Positions 37,316-47,059 of a stretch of DNA of 64,000 bases are shown one piece after another. Position 1 is the stretch's first letter, and each line of letters opens with the position of its first letter. Below the pieces are notes generated by a model. The model had not been told where the DNA came from. It ran no database searches and saw nothing but the letters and a program-made list of their open reading frames with translations. The stretch is from Onthophagus taurus (taxonomy: Eukaryota; Arthropoda; Insecta; Coleoptera; Scarabaeidae), in contig NC_091971.1 in NCBI RefSeq assembly GCF_036711975.1, positions 13,213,501 through 13,277,500 on the forward strand, in the 5' to 3' direction. The position numbers were made by a program, and so were the translations under genes.

Positions 37316-37479
37316 TTATGCTAATTGAGTTGCTGTTAAACATGGCATATTCATTTTCGAGAGTTTACAATCCCTAAAATGATTTTTACATAAAAGAGTT
37401 AAACCTATTATTACTATCGGTAATCCCAATAATGCGCAAATTAATTCACCAGTTACAGAAGGAGACCAATCTAATAAAC
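37316..37479 (-). CDS. Multi-pass membrane protein, exon 5 (C-terminus)
   Basis: The acceptor (TGTTTTTAG) lies right of 37479. The G carried from exon 4 plus GT gives Gly, then LLDWSPSVTGELICALLGLP and IVIIGLTLLCKNH, the last membrane span. A short polar tail ends at TAA 37316-37318. The phase agrees with exon 4. The GELICALLGLP stretch looks conserved. Confidence 0.8.
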
Positions 37480-37534
37480 CTAAAAACATTAAACATTAAT
37501 ATTTGGACGGGAAAAACGGATACATTATACATAC

Positions 37535-37796
37535 CTATTTGAGTTGAATCCATTTTGAATAAAGACCACCAAATACCAACCAGAGGTAAAGATGTTGTCA
37601 TTGTAGCCAGCGTATAAACAGCTGATTGGCACAAAATTAAGAACCGTATTGAACAAAGCAAAAATATTAAGTAAGCTACAATAAATAACCATCCGTATAC
37701 AGCTGTGTAACCACATGTTGGTGAGTTTTCACTGAAACTAAAGTGGCATAAAAAGCCATAACGCAAAAATTCTCCTAATTGTGGAAAAGTATCAAC
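37535..37796 (-). CDS. Multi-pass membrane protein, exon 4
   Basis: The acceptor TTTTAG precedes 37796 and the donor GTATGT follows 37535. The phase is 0 in and 1 out. It encodes VDTFPQLGEFLRYGFLCHFS, then two adjacent spans (AVYGWLFIVAYLIFLL and SAVYTLATMTTSLPLVGIWW). Codons read beyond the donor (MYNVSV...) are intronic. The paired helices with small and Pro/Gly residues resemble the second half of drug/metabolite-transporter-type carriers, but this is only topology. Confidence 0.8.
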
Positions 37797-38194
37797 CTAA
37801 AACAAAAAAAAATGTTTTTGAAGCATTTCTATACTCTTTCTGAATTGCTTGGCCAAACTTCACCAAACAAGAATAAATAAATAAGAACACCCAACAGCTA
37901 TATTCTTTATTTATCTAATTCACCATCAAAAATATGTTTAACCCGTTTATGCCCACAGTTCCAATTCAACTTGGAAATTCAAATTCAACACCCCCGTTAT
38001 TCTCCCCTCCACGTTTCCAGTAAACACGTTGAATTATTGTGCCTTTAACATGTAGAAAACGTTTTTAAATTAATATCATCTATGATTTTGCGTTGTGTTT
38101 ACTGCCCTAACAATTCTCAACACATTTCCATAATAACAAATAAGATAAGTACAAAAAAAAAACACTTTTTTCCAAAAGTTCCAATATTGGAACT

Positions 38195-39466
38195 ATGTTA
38201 AACGGGACCATAATGATTTTTAATAATTTCAGACCCCTCACAACTCCAGAACTCATTCAAATAATAGAAGATGAGGATTTTTGGGCCGCTGATGTTTTTA
38301 TCACTCCTCCAGATGATGGTGCTGAAGATAGCGACAATAAAAACTTCTGCAACGATATCAATAACTGGATGGTCGACAGCTTCAAATGGAAGCTATGGTG
38401 GAAATTAGAAATCATGAACGAATCATGAACTTTTGTCAGAAATAAAAAAGAAGTTTCCGAAAAAAAAAGAAAATGGCAAAAATCATCACTTATGATAAGT
38501 ACTATGTCTCTACCACTTATAGCAGAAAATACAAGTGGCGCGGCAGCAGTCACGCACGTACAGGATGCTAATTTTTACAAATCGTCAATAAAATATGTTA
38601 CTTTAACGTTTATATAACAGTTTTTATGGGTGTTTGTCTTCTGGTCTTACACAATTCCTTTCTGAATTTTGATCTTTTGCCAAATTTATTTGTTTTGAGG
38701 GCTTCCGAGTATATTTTGATGATAAACTTAAGATGGTAGGCGATCTTGAGTTCGTACAAGATTTTGAGATTGAATTCTGGAACATAGTAAAAAGTACAAA
38801 ATTGGATACCTAAAACAGAAAAATTCTTAAAACCTTAAGTTCGCGATTTTAGAATTATTTTTCATCAATTATTGATCCAGCACATCTTTTCAATCTATTG
38901 TAGTACAGATCTAATTGATTAATAGCTACTAAGCTCTAGAATTATTGAATGGCAGACTTGAATTCTTAAATGAACCTGAATCAAGTATTTCAGATTGTTG
39001 TAGAACCTTGCAAGATCAAACCTAACTTTGTCCAATACCTAGGTTTGTCATTCCAGAAATCATTGTTATGAGCTTGTTACGTCACAAGCTTGGCTACTTA
39101 CAGGAACTGTAAATTGCATAAAAATTCAAGGCTGACTTCCAGAATAATGCAAGAATAAATTATGAGTTTTTGTTTTTATGAATTCATTTAAATGCAGAAC
39201 TCATGTTAATAAATCATTTGCATGTCATGATAAAATAACTACACCACATCGTCATTTTGTCAGAAAAAAAAAAGAAGTTACCGAAAAAAAGATAATGGCA
39301 AAAATCCGATCTTATTCCTGGGTTTCCAAACTTTGAGAAACGAATGCAATCAGCACCCATTTCTTCTAATCCGGTAGAATGCTTTGAGCTTTTTCTTGAT
39401 GATAGTATTATATCATTTTTGGCAGAAATGACAAGGCTATATGCACAGCAAAAGGGTGAACTTAAT
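38195..39466 (+). pseudogene. piggyBac transposase remnant, N-terminal part
   Basis: The frame from 38195 gives the acidic amino-terminal region (PELIQIIEDEDFWAADVFIT). A second frame near 39280-39466 gives FEKRMQSAPISSNPVECFEL and SIISFLAEMTRLYAQQKGE, matching the start of the DDE_Tnp_1_7 domain. A related lysine-rich segment (aaaaaagaagtt.ccgaaaaa) occurs twice, near 38440 and 39265. This suggests an internal duplication or insertion between the two parts. The first satellite unit begins immediately after. Confidence 0.72.
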
Positions 39467-41287
39467 TGATTGGTGATATTTCCACAAGGATCCTTCAAGA
39501 AATGAATTTATAGCGAATTTTGAAAGTTATCGATGAAAATTGCAACATCGAAAATTTTATCAAAACTTCAAATATTGTTTTCTCAAAAACTAAAAGTTAT
39601 TTTTCAAAACGGGTTGGTTCATTGGAAAGAAGACATTTTTATTAACATTTTGGGAAATTTTCAAACTCATATTCCAAGAAATCGATTTTATACGAATTTT
39701 TAAAAACTTATCGACGAAAATTGTAAAATTCGAAAAAATTATCGATCATTTCAAAAATTTATTTCTCAAGAACTAAAAGTGATTTTTCAAAACGGCTTGT
39801 TGCATTAAAAAGAGGATACTTTAATTAATAATTGGTGATAATTCCTCAAGGATCCTTCAAGAAATTAATTTTATAGCGAATTTTGAAACTTATCGATGAA
39901 AATTGCAACATCGAAAATTTTATCAAAACTTCAAATATTGTTTTCTCAAAAACTAAAAACTATTTTTCAAAACGGGTTGGTTCATTGGAAAGAAGACATT
40001 TTTATTAACATTTTGGGAAATTTTCAAACTCATATTCCAAGAAATGGATTTTATACGAATTTTTAAAAACTTAATCGACGAAAATTGCAAAATTCGAAAA
40101 AATTATCGATCATTTCAAAAATTTATTTCTCAAGAACTAAAAGTGATTTTTCAAAACGGCTTTTTGCATTAAAAAGAGGATACTTTAGTTAATAATTGGT
40201 GATATTTCCTCAAGGATCCTTCAACAAATTAATTTTATAGCGAATTTTGAAAATTATCGAAGAAAATTTCAACATCGAAAATGTTATCAAAACTTCAAAT
40301 ATTGTTTTCTCAAAAACTAAAAACTATTTTTCAAAACGGGTTGGTTCATTGGAAAGAAGACATTTTTATTAACATTTTGGGAAATTTTCAAACTCATATT
40401 CCAAGAAATGGATTTTATACGAATTTTTAAAAACTTAATCGACGAAAATTGCAAAATTCGAAAAAATTATCGATCATTTCAAAAATTTATTTCTCAAGAA
40501 CTAAAAGTGATTTTTCAAAACGGCTTTTTGCATTAAAAAGAGGATACTTTAGTTAATAATTGGTGATATTTCCTCAAGGATCCTTCAACAAATTAATTTT
40601 ATAGCGAATTTTGAAAATTATCGAAGAAAATTTCAACATCGAAAATGTTATCAAAACTTCAAATATTGTTTTCTCAAAAACTAAACGTTATTTTTCAAAA
40701 CGGGTTGGTTCATTGGAAAGAAGACATTTTTATTAACATTTTGGGAAATTTTCAATCTCATATTCCAAGAAATGAATTTTATACGAATTTTTAAATCTTA
40801 ATCGACGAAAATTGCAAAATTCGAAAAAATTATCGATCATTTCAAAAATTTATTTCTCAAGAACTAAAAATGATTTTTCAAAACGGCTTTTTGCATTAAA
40901 AAGAGGATACTTTAATTAATAATTGGTGATATTTCTACAAGGCTCCTTCAAGAAATTAATTTTATAGCGAATTTTGAAAATTATCGATGAAAATTGCAAC
41001 ATCGAAAATTTTATCAAAACTTCAAATATTGTTTTCTCAAAAACTAAAAACTATTTTTCAAAACGGGTTGGTTCATTGGAAAGAGGACACTTTTATTAAC
41101 ACTTTGTGAAATTTTCAAACTCATATTCCAAGAAATGAATTTTATACGAATTTTTAAAACTTAATCGACGAAAATTGCAAAATTCGAAAAAAATTGTCGA
41201 TCATTTCAAAAATTTATTTCTCAAGAACAGAAAGTGATTTTTCAAAACGGCTTTTTGCATTAACAAGAGGATACTTTAATTAATAAT
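39467..41287 (+). repeat. Satellite array 1 (five ~363-bp units) inside the piggyBac-like element
   Basis: The GGATCCTTCAA landmark recurs at 39488, 39850, 40214, 40578 and (as GGCTCC) 40941, giving spacings of 362, 364, 364 and 363 bp. Each unit has two related halves of about 181 bp. One carries CTCAAAAACTAAAA.TATTTT then TCAAAACGGGTTGGTTCATT; the other carries CTCAAGAACTAAAAGTGATT then TCAAAACGGCTT.TTGCATT. Units 3 and 4 are nearly identical. The array begins and ends at the same unit boundary (TTAATTAATAATTGGTGAT), so it is close to a whole number of units. It interrupts transposase coding sequence. Confidence 0.9.
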
Positions 41288-42320
41288 CGAAAGTGATGAC
41301 AGCGAGTAGTTACCGGATATCCGTTCCACCAGTACCAATGAAGAAATAAAGTGGTTTGTGGCCATACAATTATCTGTCTATTGTGTTGATCCTAGATGTA
41401 GAATGTGGTGGGAACTAAGAATCAAATCTTGCAATATAGCACTAAAAAATTCTAAATTCTATGAGAAATAAGAAATTCGAAACAATAAAAAGACATACCC
41501 ACTGTGCTAACAATAGTAACCTTCCTCCAGGCGACAAATTTGTAAAACTACGAGAATTGATGCAAATGCTTAATATTTAACGTATATTTATAATTAACGC
41601 ACGGGGTAAAACAATTTTTAAAAAGAAAGCCGATACGATACAGTTACAAGAGTGGTGCCTCTGCGAACCTCTTCGGTATTTGATGCAATTTGAACTACAC
41701 CGAGGAAAAAAACCGACGGGAGAAAATGCAGCTGGTACTTTAGCGGATAAAGCAGATAATGAGACAACCACAAAAAGATAAGAAAACCAACTATAAATGA
41801 ACCAGCATTTGGTGTGGGAGAGTCTGCTGTACTTGGACTAATAAAAGTCCTACCAAAACAAACTAATAAATCATTTATAGGAAAAAGATATGGATATACG
41901 GGAACTATCAAATAAAATAGAATTGAAAAGTGTCCCATGACGCCTTCAAAGTGGTTTCTATGTATTGTACAGATATTACAGATTATAGTACTATATTGGC
42001 ATGATAATAAAGTAGTTCTGATGATCAGTACTTATATACGCTTCCAGAATGTAGAGTGGAAAGGTGGATATCAAAACAGAGAAAAGGTTGTTAGTTGCGT
42101 AACCTCATGTAGTAACTCAATACAATAAATTTATGGATGGTGTAGACAGGATGGATGAGAACATAGACCACAATGATTTCCATTGGATCGAAGATATAAA
42201 CAATGACTTGGGTAAAAAATGGATTATTTGCATTTTCGAAGAATAGATGGGCATCTTCCCATAAAGAATTGGCTTCAAGAGTGCCAACGAAAGTGTAGAA
42301 AAACAAAATCACTGCTTTCT
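41288..42320 (+). pseudogene. piggyBac transposase remnant, C-terminal part
   Basis: After the array, plus-strand codons resume as LPDIRSTSTNEEIKWFVAIQ, then WWELR.., KFETIKRHTHCANNS, DKFVKLRELMQMLN and KQFLKRKPIR. A GTIK.NRIEKCP-type stretch follows, then DNKVVLMISTY and YNKFMDGVDRMDENIDHND. These are in the order of the DDE_Tnp_1_7 domain of piggyBac transposases, with DNK and the NKFMxGVDxxD block clear. Several stops are present. The minus-strand open frames here (41618-41938, 42091-42312) are shadows of this. Confidence 0.75.
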
Positions 42321-42671
42321 GTAAAAAAAAACACGAGATAGTCTTGTCAAAAATGTAAAGTCAATCCTCATGAATCCTATTTTGTTCACTTCCACATGGA
42401 GTATAATAGTATAATTCCAATACATTTATTGTTAAAGTTTATGTTGATTTGATTGAGAAAGTATATGAAGTATATGAACATTCAAAAAAACTACGAAAAA
42501 ATAGTATTTTCTTGAAAACAATGCTTAAAGTCAGTTGCAAAGGATAAAAACTGCACCAAAATGGCACTGGAAACACAAAAATCTAAAAAAGAATTAATTC
42601 GGGCATAAACGGGTTAATTAAACTTTTGGACGTTCCTTTTTATCCACTTTAAATATTTATATAAAACATAC

Positions 42672-42881
42672 CGCCCCTATAAAAGGTACAACATCAAGAA
42701 AAACAACCAAACAAGAAATAATCATTGAAAATCCTTGCAAATATAGCACAAAATGTAACGGAGACATATTTTTTTTGTTTGAACTTGTTGTGATCGTTCG
42801 TAATTGTGATGTTGAGTTTTGAAAGGCAACGATTCTTGAAATAGTTGCTAAAAGATGGTTCGATAAACTAGATGGTATAAT
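42672..42881 (-). CDS. Multi-pass membrane protein, exon 3
   Basis: A 210-bp, phase 0/0 exon with acceptor TTTTTAG right of 42881 and donor GTATGT left of 42672. It encodes IIPSSLSNHLLATISRIVAF, a polar Ser/Thr/Asn stretch, then the span LQGFSMIISCLVVFLDVVPF. It is too short and too split to appear as an open frame beginning with Met. It is supported by exact phase with exons 2 and 4 and by the hydrophobic segment. Confidence 0.72.
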
Positions 42882-42941
42882 CTAAAAATCAAATAAACCA
42901 TCATAATTTGCGTTATTTTTTTTTTTATAAATCTAAAATAC

Positions 42942-43183
42942 CGTTTCAGAACTAATTAAATATCGATCCAATAAAGTGTAAAATGTCGCAAATAAATATA
43001 ACCCCACAATATAAATAGCAGCCCAAATGGAATGTGTTTGCCATGACCAATTTCCAGCGTCGTCAGATCTATGTTCTCTTTCGTTGCCTCTACATCGAAA
43101 TTCGTCGCACAATCCATAATCGACGGTTATAAAAAGACCAACGATTATGGTTGTCGCTGAAAATATTCTTTGTAGTCCCATCA
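42942..43183 (-). CDS. Multi-pass membrane protein, exon 2
   Basis: The acceptor TTTATTTAG precedes 43183 and the donor GTATTT follows 42942. The A carried from exon 1 plus TG gives Met, then MGLQRIFSATTIIVGLFITV (span), a Cys-containing loop (DYGLCDEFRCRGNE) and the span IWAAIYIVGLYLFATFYTLL. It ends in phase 0 at LISSET. The MGLQRIFSATT opening is a good splice anchor because the reading continues cleanly across the junction. Confidence 0.8.
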
Positions 43184-43296
43184 CTAAATAAAAATAATAT
43201 AAATAATTTAAATATATAGGGTGATTCAAAAAAAAACGCTCATAGACTTCTATAGCAGATAAGACATATAAAATTAAGATGAATAGTCTTAATATA

Positions 43297-43631
43297 CAGG
43301 GTGTCACAAAAAAACGCCCCAAGTTGTAACTGTGTTATTTACATTTCGATTTTCATGACCCAAGTATGAAATGAAACGGTTTGATGAACACTATGATTCA
43401 TGTTACAAATAAACTAATCTCTATCCAATAGCGTGAAGGAAAACATACCGAGTAATTTGAAAATCACAAGTTGATAAACGCTTCAAATTGAAGATGGCGT
43501 TGGAAAAAGTTTTTTTGTATCATGAATCATAGTATTCATCAAACCATTTAATTTGATACCTCGCTCATGAAAATCAGAATGTAAATGGCGGAGTTACAGC
43601 TTGCGGTGTTGTTGTGTGACAACCTGTATAT
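43297..43631. mobile_element. Fold-back MITE with ~115-bp terminal inverted repeats
   Basis: It begins CAGGGTGTCACAAAAAAACG and ends with the complement of CAGGTTGTCACACAACAACA. The two arms stay complementary for more than 100 bp (for example TTTACATTTCGATTTTCATG against TTTACATTCTGATTTTCATG, and GGTTTGATGAACACTATGAT against GGTTTGATGAATACTATGAT). A TA dinucleotide borders each end, as in Tc1/mariner-derived MITEs. It codes for nothing. A partial related copy seems to follow at about 43632-43735 (shared CTAATCTCTATCCAAT-like block). Confidence 0.78.
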
Positions 43632-43735
43632 ACAGGTGTCTTTTCTTTGCTAAAATTACATTCAAAATGGTTGTATTGTATTTATGAATTCAGAAAAACA
43701 ATCTCTATCCAATGACGCGAAGGAATAAACATTAT

Positions 43736-46090
43736 CTGCAATAAAAAGCAGTTTTTAAAAAATATTGTCTACGCCATAGCTAATTTTGATGCTGAGGTCC
43801 GGGATGCTTTAACTTACTCCAAGTCCACTAGTGTCGGAGCAGATGGTATTGAACTCAGATTCCTCTTACCCATTCTGGATATAGTTATTACTCCCCTAAC
43901 ATCTATTTTCAACTGTTCTTTTGAACAGTCTATATTTCAGTCAATCTGGCGAAACGCCCATGTTATTCATATCGCCCATATTTCTATCTACGTTGTCAAA
44001 AGAAATTGAACGTTTAGCTTATTTACAGATTCAGAAATATCTTGAGGAGTTTAATCTTATTAACAAGTTCCAGTCTGGTTTTCGTGAAGGGCATGGTACT
44101 ACTACAGCACTGATTAATTAAGAGTGTATTGTATACAACGATCTGTCTACAATTCTTTATATTATTAAAATATTATTTTCACCCTCTACCCTCTTCCTCC
44201 ATTTCCACACCCTCGGCCCAATCATCCCCTCATCCACCCCTTTGTCTGCTCACCCCCACAACCATTCTCATCCAACGTTTCCCCTCTCCTAAGATCTGCC
44301 CTCGGTCCATCTCCTCCTCCCTCAACTCACTGCACCCATTCAACATATGTTCCAACGTTTCCCATTCCTCCCTGCACAGCCTACACCACCTCTCCTCATC
44401 GGCCATCCAGTATCTGTTAGCTCTCTCCTCGTATCCACAACGGAACCTAGCCACCAACTTCTTCCCTTCCTCATCTCCTTCCAATAACAAGTATCTAGGC
44501 AGTCCCTCCGTAGTTAAGTCTCTGTACCTTTCGTTATACCTTCCCTCTTTTATTTGTGTCCTTCTTTCCTGTCTCTGCACATCTCGGTCCCTATCTCTCA
44601 ACTTCCTCCACATCTCCCTACCCACCCTTCGTTTACTATTTATCTCAATTACCGAGTAGCCCGCTCGTCTATAATAGTTGTCTCTGTCTCTTTTCCCATA
44701 TCTGACCTTTCCCTCTCTAATTTCCCTCCCACACTCCCCCAAGATCCCGCTGTTTGGGTTCCCTTCTATTCTTTCTTCATATTTCACTGCCCTCCTGCCC
44801 GCCTCCACTCTGAGCTTATCCACCTTGAACTAGGTTTTCTGCTATTGGTTTTACCTCTTCTTGTGTATCTTGGTTCCAGTCCTACCTTTCCTATCGGTCT
44901 TTACATGTCCGCGTGGAATCTGTACTCTCTTCTCCTGTTGACATCAAATGTGGAGTTCCCCAGGGCAGTGTGCTGGGTCCTTTGCTCTTCTCAATTTTCA
45001 TTTTCATAAATAGTATTAGTGATGGTATCTCGTGTAACTATCATTTATATGCAGACGACCTTCAACTTTATATTTCGTCAACTGTTAACAACCTCCTAAA
45101 TGTTGTATCTTAACAACGATCTCTCTAGTGTGCTTGATTGCTCTAGACGTCATGGACTTAACTTGAATCGAGATAAAACGCAAACTATTGCATTTAGCAC
45201 TCGCCCCTTGCTGCCACAATTTAATTCCTTCAACTGAGGCTTGACGACATCGTTATTCCGCTTTTTAATACGGTCAAAAATCTTGGTGTGGATTCGGCGA
45301 TGTCTTGGCGGCCACAAGTTCAGGGAGTCTGTAAGAGGGTTTCCATACTTTGAAAAAACTTCGCTGCTATCTTTCTCCTGTTGTACGTCGTAATCTTTGT
45401 TATTCCCGATCTGTCCGCAGCCCTTTGGGGTAAATTGGAACGATTTCAGAACAATTGTATACGGTACATTTTTGATTTAGGAAAGGTACAGCACATTACT
45501 CCATATCGTAACAACCTGCAGATGATGACTTGCCAGAGTTGTAGATCATTTCGTATGCTTGCTATGTTGGAAAAAATTCTCCATACTCGTACTCCTGCTT
45601 ATTTGTCTGATGCTTTTCACTTTTTAGCATCACATGACTTGCCCACTCGATCAATGTCGGACTTTACACTCATGTTTCCAGTCCATAGTACTGAAATCTA
45701 CCACAGATCCTTTAGAGTGCAGTCGATTGGGTTGTGGAACACTCTCTTCAACTATCTTCTTCTTGATCTATACGTGTTTGTTTTCTTCTCTAGTCTGCCT
45801 TTCATCTATCTGTTACTGCACTTCTGTTTTTGGCGTCTATTTCCTTCCTTGTAGTAACTGACTGTCGATCCGTTACATAACTCAAATATGCTCATTCGCT
45901 CAGTTTTATTAGCACATCATTTAGTATTACTTTTTTTGGTAGCCATAATTTATTTATTTAAAATTACATATACACTGTTACCAGTTGGGTCTCTTGGAAG
46001 ATATCGCTTATTGAGATGAATTAATCCGTTTGTCTTGATGTCTATATTTGTTATGAATGTATGATGAATGTACATTATTATTATTATAAT
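43736..46090 (+). mobile_element. Jockey/CR1-like non-LTR retrotransposon relic, interrupted
   Basis: The plus strand reads SVGADGIELRFLLPILD (43835), then LSTLSKEIERLAYLQIQKYL and FQSGFREGHGTTTALIN (about 43990-44121). It is broken by foreign sequence and resumes near 44833 with LGFSAIGFTSSCVSWFQSYL, CGVPQGSVLGPLLFSIF (44950) and the catalytic YHLYADDLQLYIS (45040). DLSSVLDCSRRHGLNLNRDK (45120) and degraded C-terminal frames to about 45860 follow. It ends in an ATTATTATTATTAT tail at 46073-46090. Stops and frameshifts show it is dead. It lies in intron 1 of the membrane-protein gene. Confidence 0.8.
44150..44832 (-). pseudogene. C-terminal fragment of a different non-LTR element, inserted in reverse
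   Basis: A clean 197-codon minus-strand frame (44230-44823) encodes an Arg/Glu-rich pol C-terminus. It contains a zinc-knuckle-like LCREEWETLEHMLNGC preceded by RFRCGYEERANRYWMADEER, a pattern common at the end of R1/Jockey-group pol proteins of insects. It splits the plus-strand retrotransposon between its RT motifs. It is much more GC-rich than its surroundings and still open, so it is younger than its host element. Its 3' side on the minus strand (44150-44190) is an A/T-rich tail. Confidence 0.75.
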
Positions 46091-46091
46091 T

Positions 46092-46225
46092 TTGTCAAAC
46101 AGGCAGTATTTTCGTGTAAAGTGATCAATTATCTACCAATTGGTGGCTTTAATCAAAGTGTTGTAAGATACCAATTGATAGATAATTAATCACTTTACAC
46201 GAAAATACTGCCACTTTGACAAAAT
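46092..46225. repeat. Long hairpin (inverted repeat, ~50-bp arms)
   Basis: The left arm TTTTGTCAAACAGGCAGTAT, continuing TTTCGTGTAAAGTGATCAAT and TATCTACCAATTGG, is matched by the complementary right arm CCAATTGATAGATAATTAAT, continuing CACTTTACACGAAAATACTG and CCACTTTGACAAAA, around a loop of about 27 bp. It lies immediately after the (TTA)n tail of the retrotransposon. It is probably a small fold-back MITE. Confidence 0.72.
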
Positions 46226-46536
46226 TAGCAGTGACGTTGAAAATATTTTTGAAAAAAGGTTTTTTCTTGCAGATTATGTTTAATTTTAAAGAAACTTTGA
46301 CACCCTTATATCTCGTTAAGGTGACATTTTCAAGCCCACGTGCAGTATGTTAATTAATTATCGTAAGTATGCAACACAATACGCGATTTGCGTATTGCAA
46401 TACTAGCACTGTGATGTTGGTTGCATACTTGCAATGATGACGTTATTCATCTTAATTTTTGATGTGTTACTTACCCAATAAGTCTATCAGCGTATTTTTT
46501 TGAATCACCCTGTATAATATAATTTTTTTATCTTAC

Positions 46537-47059
46537 TTTTTTGGCAAAAGAAAAAATAATTAACCAAAGAAAAGACCAAAACAACCCCTTTTATAGGGTC
46601 CTGAAGGTGACACATCACCCTTTTCCTATCAACAGCAAAAACGATCATAAATCCCATTAACAAATAAATCATTAACATTAAGATCATTTTGCTCCAACCC
46701 AAAGGTGGTTTACATAAATTAATATTTTTTATTTTTGGACAAAATCTTCGAGTGGAAAATGTTATAAACGCGATTAAAACACATGTTGCGATCGATGTAA
46801 AATTAAACATTACAAAAACGTCGCTGTTTTTATTAATTGAGTCTAAATAGAGTGGTAGAAGGATTATAATAGCGGTAGATGAGAGGATTAGCAAAGATTT
46901 TACGACGAAAAATTCGAATTTTGTGTGGTCTGTGTAAAGGTGTTGAACCAGGTCTGTTTCTTCCGGTTTTTCTTGCGGTATACATTGATCTTCACTTTCG
47001 GATAAAGATTCTTCGTCCGTACACGTCGCACTTTGTAATAATTCATCTTCGTCTTCCAT
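46537..47059 (-). CDS. Multi-pass membrane protein, exon 1 (N-terminus)
   Basis: The start is ATG 47059; an acceptor-like TTTTTGCGCAG lies just upstream, so a non-coding first exon is likely. The donor GTAAGA follows 46537, leaving one base. Residues 1-45 are acidic (MEDEDELLQS...) and probably cytosolic. Spans fall at about 48-72 (VVKSLLILSSTAIIILLPLY), 80-103, 121-143 (GWSKMILMLMIYLLMGFMIV) and 158-174 (GVVLVFSLVNYFFFC), separated by a conserved-looking DRKRVMCHLQDPIKG loop. With exons 2-5 the protein is 466 residues with about ten spans. That suits a DMT/SLC35-type carrier by topology, but no substrate or family name can be given. Introns 1 and 3 are swollen by transposons. Confidence 0.82.

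Larger units (their letters stand above)
37942..42613 (+). mobile_element. piggyBac-like transposon with intact ends, split by a satellite array
   Basis: The ends are 13-bp perfect inverted repeats (CCCGTTTATGCCC at 37942-37954 and its reverse complement at 42601-42613). TTAA flanks both sides (37938-37941 and 42614-42617), the signature target site of piggyBac. Plus-strand frames read a broken transposase in order. An acidic N-terminus comes first (FRPLTTPELIQIIED, then FITPPDDGAEDSD, 38230-38330). Then SAPISSNPVECFELFLDDSI and RLYAQQKGE (39345-39465). After the array come TSTNEEIKWFVAIQ (41330), KFETIKRHTHC with PPGDKFVKLRELMQMLN (41480-41575), DNKVVLMIST (42003) and QYNKFMDGVDRMDEN (42122). 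Stops and frameshifts make it inactive. It lies in intron 3 of the membrane-protein gene, opposite in direction. Confidence 0.88.
43217..46513. mobile_element. Outer Tc1/mariner-type element remains with ~75-bp inverted arms, filled by later insertions
   Basis: The left arm (43217-43295) starts AGGGTGATTCAAAAA and continues CGCTCATAGACTT.. to AAAATTAAGATGAAT. The right arm (about 46437-46513) is its reverse complement, starting CAGGGTGATTCAAAAA and continuing CGCTGATAGACTT.. to AAAATTAAGATGAAT. TA flanks both. Everything between, a fold-back MITE, two non-LTR pieces and a hairpin, appears inserted later or acquired. The right arm ends only about 20 bp from the exon 1 donor of the membrane-protein gene. 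Confidence 0.68.

Noticed and set aside
39467..41287. CENP-B box in the satellite
   Set aside because: The CGGG core is present in CAAAACGGGTTGG, but the TTCG half at the required distance is not, so it does not fit NTTCGNNNNANNCGGGN.
41618..42312. Minus-strand open frames with hydrophobic stretches, first considered as extra exons of the membrane-protein gene
   Set aside because: They are the antisense of piggyBac transposase codons (QYNKFMDGVDRMDEN and DNKVVLMIST). Exon 3 joins directly in phase 0 to exon 4 at 37796, so no exon is missing.
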